Source: Paenibacillus sp. 1011MAR3C5 (GTDB lineage: Bacteria > Bacillota > Bacilli > Paenibacillales > Paenibacillaceae). From it: DNA of 64,000 nt. Of this stretch, positions 59,869-64,000 are shown one piece after another (the stretch's first letter is position 1; each line of letters starts with the position of its first letter). The position numbers and the translations under genes were made by a program. The notes below the pieces were generated by a model, which worked only from the letters and a program-made list of their open reading frames with translations, searched no databases and was not told the DNA's origin. The stretch spans positions 1 through 64,000 of the forward strand of contig NZ_QZCF01000002.1 of the NCBI RefSeq assembly GCF_003591485.1. The letters are read 5' to 3'.

Positions 59869-60301
59869 TCGGAACTTTCCTTCCATGGAGGAAGACCCTT
59901 CAATGGCCGAGCCTCTATAGTGGCATTATTGAAGCCGATGTCGTGTAAGAGTCGGACCTTTCCGACTGAGGGTTTTCTGATTTATAGCAAGTCCCGGGCA
60001 ATTAGAACACTGGTCCTTTCAGAAGAAGAAGATCCGTTTGTCATGGAGACAACGTGAGGATCTTCTTTTTTTTATGCATAAAAGGATGGTTAGTTTTGAC
60101 AACTTTATGACGATTAAACGCATCGGATAACTTTTACGAAAATTCCATCTTTTTTCGACAGTCTTCACAGTAGACAGGCTGTATATTTTATTGGCGGGAT
60201 ATTTCCAGTTTTGAGAATGATAGGATTCCCACGAAGGGAGGCGTGACATCGATTTTTAGTTTTACTAGCAAGCAGACCAATAGAGAGTAGGAGAGATGAA
60301 C
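59869..60301. other. Intergenic stretch before the subtilase
   Basis: Contains the terminator at 60026-60074 and, further on, TTGACA at 60096-60101 without a convincing -10 at 16-18 bases. No other gene or repeat that I can support. Confidence 0.4.
60026..60074 (+). terminator. Intrinsic terminator
   Basis: AAGAAGATCC pairs with GGATCTTCTT around a 22-base loop, followed by a T run. Confidence 0.7.
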
Positions 60302-62362
60302 ATGTTAAGCAGAAAAATAGTAAGTTTGGTTTTATCCGCAATTTTAGTTTTATCTCTAGCAGTAGGCTTCACTCCTGCCCATGCAGCGGATGGGCAATCG
60401 GCAAGTATGGGGAAGGCGGTGCAGCAGCCGCCAGGGGAAATCGTAATCAAGTTTAAGGAAGAGGCGAAGCTGCCTTATCAGGACGGAGCCGAGAAGGCGC
60501 TTAAGGCAACGAAAAATGCCGCGCATGCCGGCATTTCGGCTGACCTAAACGGTTTGGAGCTTAACCGATTGTTCTCTTCGCTTAACGCAAAGACGCAGCT
60601 TTCGAGCAGCAGCCAGACCTCGGTCTTTCATCAGTATTTTACCGCAGCCATCCCAAAAGGAACGGATGTCAAAGCTTTACTGGCGAAGCTGAACAAATCC
60701 CCGCTAGTAGAAGCGGCTTATGAAGCGCCGACGAACATTTCGGACCCGTCGCCCCCTTACGCGCCGAATTCAACGCCCGTACAGCCGGGCGACGATCCGC
60801 TTTACCCGAACCAGGCATATGGACAGGCTGCGCCTCTAGGCATTGATGCGCCGTATGCATGGCAATATGAGGGCGGTGACGGAAAAGGCATCTCGTATGT
60901 CGATATCGAGCAGGGCTGGGCGCTGAATCATGAAGACCTGACGGCGCACGGAGTTGAAGCTTTGCCAAGCATATTGATGCCGACATCCGCCGCTCACGGA
61001 ACAGCGGTTCTTGGCGTCATCTCTGCAGTAGATAATACGATCGGGCATGTCGGATTGGCTAACAAAGCGAAACCGCTGGTCAATTCATGGAGACGAATCG
61101 ACGGCTCCAGCAATATTGCCGAGGCGATTGTCACCTCGGTTCCTGCGCTGAACCGGGGAGATGTGATCTTAATAGAGGTACAATCTACTTCCAGTACATC
61201 GAATGGACAATATGTGCCCATGGAGGTCTTTCCAGCTGAATTCGATGCCATTCGCTACGCGACGGATCAAGGCATCGTCGTTGTGGAGGCCGGTGCCAAC
61301 GGCTCAGTCAATCTGGACACCTACCAGGATTGGAACGGCAAATATATATTGAACACAACCAGTCCGGACTTCAAGGATTCAGGCGCTATTCTAGTCGGTG
61401 CAGCTTCGTCGTCAGTCCCTCATGACCGCATGTACTTCTCCAGCTACGGCAGCCGCATTGACAGCTTTGGGTTCGGGCATAACGTGCATACGCTAAGCGC
61501 AATTGACCTGAATTCCACTACAGGTTATACGACATCCTTCAGCGGCACATCCTCCGCGTCGCCTATCGTTACCGCTGCTGTTATTTCCTTGCAAGGCATT
61601 GCGAAGGCGAAGTACGGCAGTACGTTCTCGCCTCATGAGGTACGGGAGCTGCTTAGAAATCCGGCTTACAATACGGCTTCGGCGAACCCTGCGGTGGACC
61701 AGATCGGGCATTTGCCTAATCTCAAATATATGATCGATCATATGACGGCGCCGTCGGCAGTATCGGATACAGAAGCGCCAAGCGTTCCCGTCCAGCTCGC
61801 AGCGGCAAATGTCACGTCATCCAGCGCAGAGCTGTCTTGGTCGGCATCGACGGATAATGTCGGTGTCATTGGCTATGACATCTATCAGGATGGCGTAAAG
61901 GTCGGCGTATCTGCCGGCACGTCATATACGGTCAACGGTTTATCGGCTTCCACATCTTATTCCTTTTCGGTAAAAGCAAAGGATGCGGCAGGCCATGTCT
62001 CCGCGGCAAGCGCAGCCCTTGCCGTGACGACGAGCGCGCCGCCTCTGCAAGGGCAGACCTTCGAGCTGACCGTTCCGGCCAACACGCCCGTTAATGCGGA
62101 TATCTATATGTATGTCCATGGTCTAAACAACAGCTGGTCGGTTAATGATCCAGCGTATCAATTGACGAGAAACTCGAATGGGACTTACAGCATTACGCTT
62201 AATGTCCCGATTGGAACGACGTTCCACTACAATTTCTCCAGAGGCACATGGGGCTCGATGGAAACATTAAGCGGCGGCGGATATGTGGGGCCGCGTGCAC
62301 ATAGTGTGACAAGCGGCACACAGCTGACGCAAGTCACTGTAGCGCGCTGGGGCGATCTATAG
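60302..62362 (+). CDS. Secreted S8 (subtilisin-like) serine protease with FN3 and starch-binding-like domains
   Basis: 686 residues. Signal peptide (LVLSAILVLSLAVGFTPAHA), a propeptide-like stretch to about residue 150, then a subtilase domain: Asp in ISYVDIEQGW, His in SAAHGTAVLGVIS and Ser in FSGTSSASPIV. A fibronectin type III domain (about 495-580, VSDTEAPSVPVQLAAANVTSSSAELSW) and a C-terminal beta-sandwich (about 585-686, FELTVPANTPVNADIYMYVHGLNNSW) of the CBM20/48-like starch-binding type follow. The catalytic domain has unusual insertions. ATG 60302 lies 8 bases after AGGAG. Confidence 0.87.
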   Translation: MLSRKIVSLVLSAILVLSLAVGFTPAHAADGQSASMGKAVQQPPGEIVIKFKEEAKLPYQDGAEKALKATKNAAHAGISADLNGLELNRLFSSLNAKTQLSSSSQTSVFHQYFTAAIPKGTDVKALLAKLNKSPLVEAAYEAPTNISDPSPPYAPNSTPVQPGDDPLYPNQAYGQAAPLGIDAPYAWQYEGGDGKGISYVDIEQGWALNHEDLTAHGVEALPSILMPTSAAHGTAVLGVISAVDNTIGHVGLANKAKPLVNSWRRIDGSSNIAEAIVTSVPALNRGDVILIEVQSTSSTSNGQYVPMEVFPAEFDAIRYATDQGIVVVEAGANGSVNLDTYQDWNGKYILNTTSPDFKDSGAILVGAASSSVPHDRMYFSSYGSRIDSFGFGHNVHTLSAIDLNSTTGYTTSFSGTSSASPIVTAAVISLQGIAKAKYGSTFSPHEVRELLRNPAYNTASANPAVDQIGHLPNLKYMIDHMTAPSAVSDTEAPSVPVQLAAANVTSSSAELSWSASTDNVGVIGYDIYQDGVKVGVSAGTSYTVNGLSASTSYSFSVKAKDAAGHVSAASAALAVTTSAPPLQGQTFELTVPANTPVNADIYMYVHGLNNSWSVNDPAYQLTRNSNGTYSITLNVPIGTTFHYNFSRGTWGSMETLSGGGYVGPRAHSVTSGTQLTQVTVARWGDL

Positions 62363-62468
62363 GATGTAGTAATTCGAAAATAGTGTTGCTGAGAACCGCT
62401 AAACGCTCGGAATCGCCCTCGAAGGCGAAACAGGATTGCCACGCAACACTAATCGCACCAAAGCCAGA

Positions 62469-62513
62469 AATGGCGGTACAGGGATGACCTCCCTGATACC
62501 GCCATTATTTTTT
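62469..62513 (+). terminator. Intrinsic terminator
   Basis: AATGGCGGTA pairs with TACCGCCATT, with inner GGG-CCC pairing, followed by ATTTTTTG. It may also serve the convergent gene at 62628. Confidence 0.8.
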
Positions 62514-62627
62514 GTGCCGATGTATTCATGAAGCTAGACTAAAGTCGAGCCCGGATTGCGACCGCAGCTAGGTTTCGATCAAACCCCATTGCGCTATGCT
62601 GTATGAATAGCAGACGGATGCGATTCC

Positions 62628-63557
62628 TTAGATATTTTGAAATTCCGGGTCCCATTTATACTTTTCTTCGTATAAACGCATAACCTCATCGTAGAGCGGT
62701 CCCGATCGGACAGACTTGGCGAACTTGTATAGTCGCAGGAACCGATCCTTCGGGAGCAGACGCGCATACCGGATGAGCAAATAAGGATACATCGTCATAT
62801 ACCGGCTTTTGCGCACGGCTGCACCGGCTACGGAGGCCAGAATCGCTTCACCGCTCGGCATGTTCAGAATGTGCATCTCATGCTGCAGCACATAACGAAA
62901 CGTATTTTTCTTAATTAAATCGCGTCTGATTTTGGCAATCTCTCCAATATAGGAGACCAAATCGGGATTGAAGCTGTCCATCAGCAGGGGCTCTATCATC
63001 AAATCCATGTCTTTGCGAAGCTGGAAGGTTTGCAGCAGCATGATTTGCTCCAGCTTCAGCTGATCGTTATGCACCAGCGAGCCGATCTCCCGCAGCATCT
63101 CATAGGTACGCGGTTTGTCGCCTTCCTGGAATACGCGAATAGCCGCCTGATGGTCAATCGCGAGCCCGGAAGCAAGCTCATAGCCGTACTGCTGAAACAT
63201 TTTTTGCAGTTGGATGCGTCTAAGTGCAGGGGTGAACCGTTTCTGCAACGTCCATAATAAAGCGGCTGCCGCCGCTGCTGCAGCAATCAGCAGCACCGTT
63301 TGCAAAGCAGACGAGCTGAATATAAGTCCAACCAGGATGAGCAGCAGCCAGATCAGTCCGGTGAGCCATTGGTCACTCCGCACAATTCCGGCCGCTTTTT
63401 TCTCGACATTCTGCAAAGCACCGGTTTTCCCGCAAGACATGCAGTTCTGCTCGCCCAGCACGGTGAAATGGCGGCAATTGCGACATATTTTGAGCTTTTG
63501 ATAGGCAAACGGCTCACGGTGATAGGGCTTCAGAGTTACGGCTATTCTTTTCATCAT
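62628..63557 (-). CDS. Zinc-ribbon membrane protein, unknown function
   Basis: 309 residues. Residues 25-43 form a zinc ribbon (CRNCRHFTVLGEQNCMSCG, two CxxC knuckles), followed by two membrane segments (about 67-100) and a long helical cytoplasmic part with HEAT-like character (LRKDMDLMIEPLLMDSFNPDLVSYIGEIAKIR). No enzyme motif seen. Its start overlaps the end of a 50-codon gene, so the two are coupled. A possible scaffold or sensor; I do not recognise the family. Confidence 0.75.
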   Translation of the reverse strand: MMKRIAVTLKPYHREPFAYQKLKICRNCRHFTVLGEQNCMSCGKTGALQNVEKKAAGIVRSDQWLTGLIWLLLILVGLIFSSSALQTVLLIAAAAAAAALLWTLQKRFTPALRRIQLQKMFQQYGYELASGLAIDHQAAIRVFQEGDKPRTYEMLREIGSLVHNDQLKLEQIMLLQTFQLRKDMDLMIEPLLMDSFNPDLVSYIGEIAKIRRDLIKKNTFRYVLQHEMHILNMPSGEAILASVAGAAVRKSRYMTMYPYLLIRYARLLPKDRFLRLYKFAKSVRSGPLYDEVMRLYEEKYKWDPEFQNI

Positions 63558-63706
63558 TCCTGATCACTCTGCCCGCGTCTTAGTGTAGATAACACAAGCC
63601 TGCTTAGCTGCTTCGGCGAAGGGGCTTGTTTCATTTGATAACGATAGTGCAATGCTTTTATACTAGCAAATACAACCAACAGTCCGATAACAACGTATGT
63701 AACCAT
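63554..63706 (-). CDS. Small membrane protein, 50 residues
   Basis: Minus-strand ATG at 63706 follows GGGAGG with 8-base spacing. The product has one membrane helix (MVTYVVIGLLVVFASIKALH) and a basic soluble tail ending LRRGQSDQE. Its stop overlaps the ATG of the zinc-ribbon protein, which argues strongly that it is translated. It may be a subunit or stabiliser of that protein. No family recognised. Confidence 0.65.
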   Translation of the reverse strand: MVTYVVIGLLVVFASIKALHYRYQMKQAPSPKQLSRLVLSTLRRGQSDQE

Positions 63707-63862
63707 GTAGAGCGCCTCCCGTATATGACAAAAAAAGTGATTTATGGGTGTCCTTCAGTTATACTTGGTTTTAGTATAGCATCATAGCGGGGCTCGTGAC
63801 TAACGATGACTTTTGGACTAATAGAGACAACCTATTCGGCAATATGGTCAAGGAGGACTATC

Positions 63863-64000
63863 ATGAATCTACTAAAAAAAAGCTTTCAATATACGGTTTT
63901 GTTTACTTTGTTTCTCTCGCTCTTGCTGGGCTTACGTCTGCCAAGCGCGACAGCTGCCGCCGGCGGCGCTGCACCGATCGATGCCGTACTGGTCCTTGAT
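63863..64000 (+). CDS. N-terminus of a secreted von Willebrand factor A-domain protein, partial
   Basis: AAGGAGGA precedes ATG 63863. The first 46 residues contain a signal peptide (SFQYTVLFTLFLSLLLGLRL followed by PSATAAAGG) and then APIDAVLVLD, the start of a VWA MIDAS motif, which normally continues DxSxS. The window ends there. VWA proteins of this type are surface adhesion or chelatase-like factors. Confidence 0.7.
   Translation, partial: MNLLKKSFQYTVLFTLFLSLLLGLRLPSATAAAGGAAPIDAVLVLD

Noticed and set aside
63796..63999. 67-codon ORF at the right edge
   Set aside because: Another frame starting at 63863 has an AAGGAGGA site, a clear signal peptide and a VWA-like motif, so this one is a shadow.

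Overview
The window looks like chromosome from a Gram-positive, endospore-former-type bacterium of the Paenibacillaceae, most likely Paenibacillus or a close relative. The reasons are strong AGGAGG-type ribosome binding sites, frequent GTG and TTG starts, lipoprotein signal peptides, a tyrosine T-box, 7-1-7 Fur/Zur/PerR-type operators, a decayed S-layer-homology (SLH) domain, copper-amine-oxidase-like stalk domains and a response regulator with a BTAD domain. Base composition is close to even. Apart from an insertion-sequence edge at the left end there is little sign of recent mobile DNA. Species is not determinable from sequence reading alone.

Region by region. 1-6.7 kb: IS3-like edge, a 44-codon ORF, a SUMF1-like protein with a P-loop kinase, a nucleotidyltransferase overlapping a UvrA paralogue, and two small proteins. 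6.7-13.1 kb: an ABC importer and MFS exporter in the exact order of the staphylopine-type cntABCDF-cntE locus, behind a sigma-A promoter carrying two Zur-like operators, with no metallophore synthesis genes alongside. 13.1-16.8 kb: an ECF42-type sigma factor sandwiched between two DGPF/YciI proteins. The same TGTCGA-N17-CGTYGTG promoter precedes this operon and the neighbouring alpha/beta hydrolase. 16.8-20 kb: a truncated oxidoreductase relic, then a signal-peptide-less GH9 glycosidase with two LacI-type operators. 20-26.3 kb: nosD, nosL, nosY and nosF-like copper-maturation genes with a YtkA-like lipoprotein, a TlpA-like thioredoxin, a two-component system and a membrane cytochrome c, but no nosZ. 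26.6-28.8 kb: ahpCF with a PerR-like box. 28.8-32 kb: SRPBCC and DinB proteins, a T-box-controlled tyrS and an SLH relic. 32.2-36.4 kb: a sensor protein with two kinase modules plus a REC-BTAD regulator. 36.5-43 kb: a DUF3817-MFS fusion, an ECF sigma/anti-sigma/stalk-protein operon, and a LysR/CynX-like divergent pair. 43-49 kb: DrrAB-like ABC exporter, TetR regulator and a Fur-boxed siderophore importer without its ATPase. 49-56 kb: WYL regulator, SRPBCC, VOC, UPF0145, an unknown protein, a MalT-like regulator with a nearly leaderless promoter, and a medium-chain dehydrogenase. 56-57 kb: a FusB/FusC-like EF-G-binding protein behind a leader that encodes a 17-residue peptide overlapping two mutually exclusive stems. 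57-64 kb: a secreted repeat protein, TetR and hydrolase genes, a subtilase with FN3 and starch-binding-like domains, a zinc-ribbon membrane protein with a 50-residue partner, and the start of a probable von Willebrand A protein.

The most notable themes are metal control (Zur, Fur and PerR sites, copper maturation genes) and regulatory architecture. The most promising undescribed items are the leader-peptide attenuator before the FusB/C-like gene, the ECF42 promoter pair, the cnt-like locus without synthesis genes, and the nos maturation set without nosZ. All calls come from reading the sequence; no database search was run.
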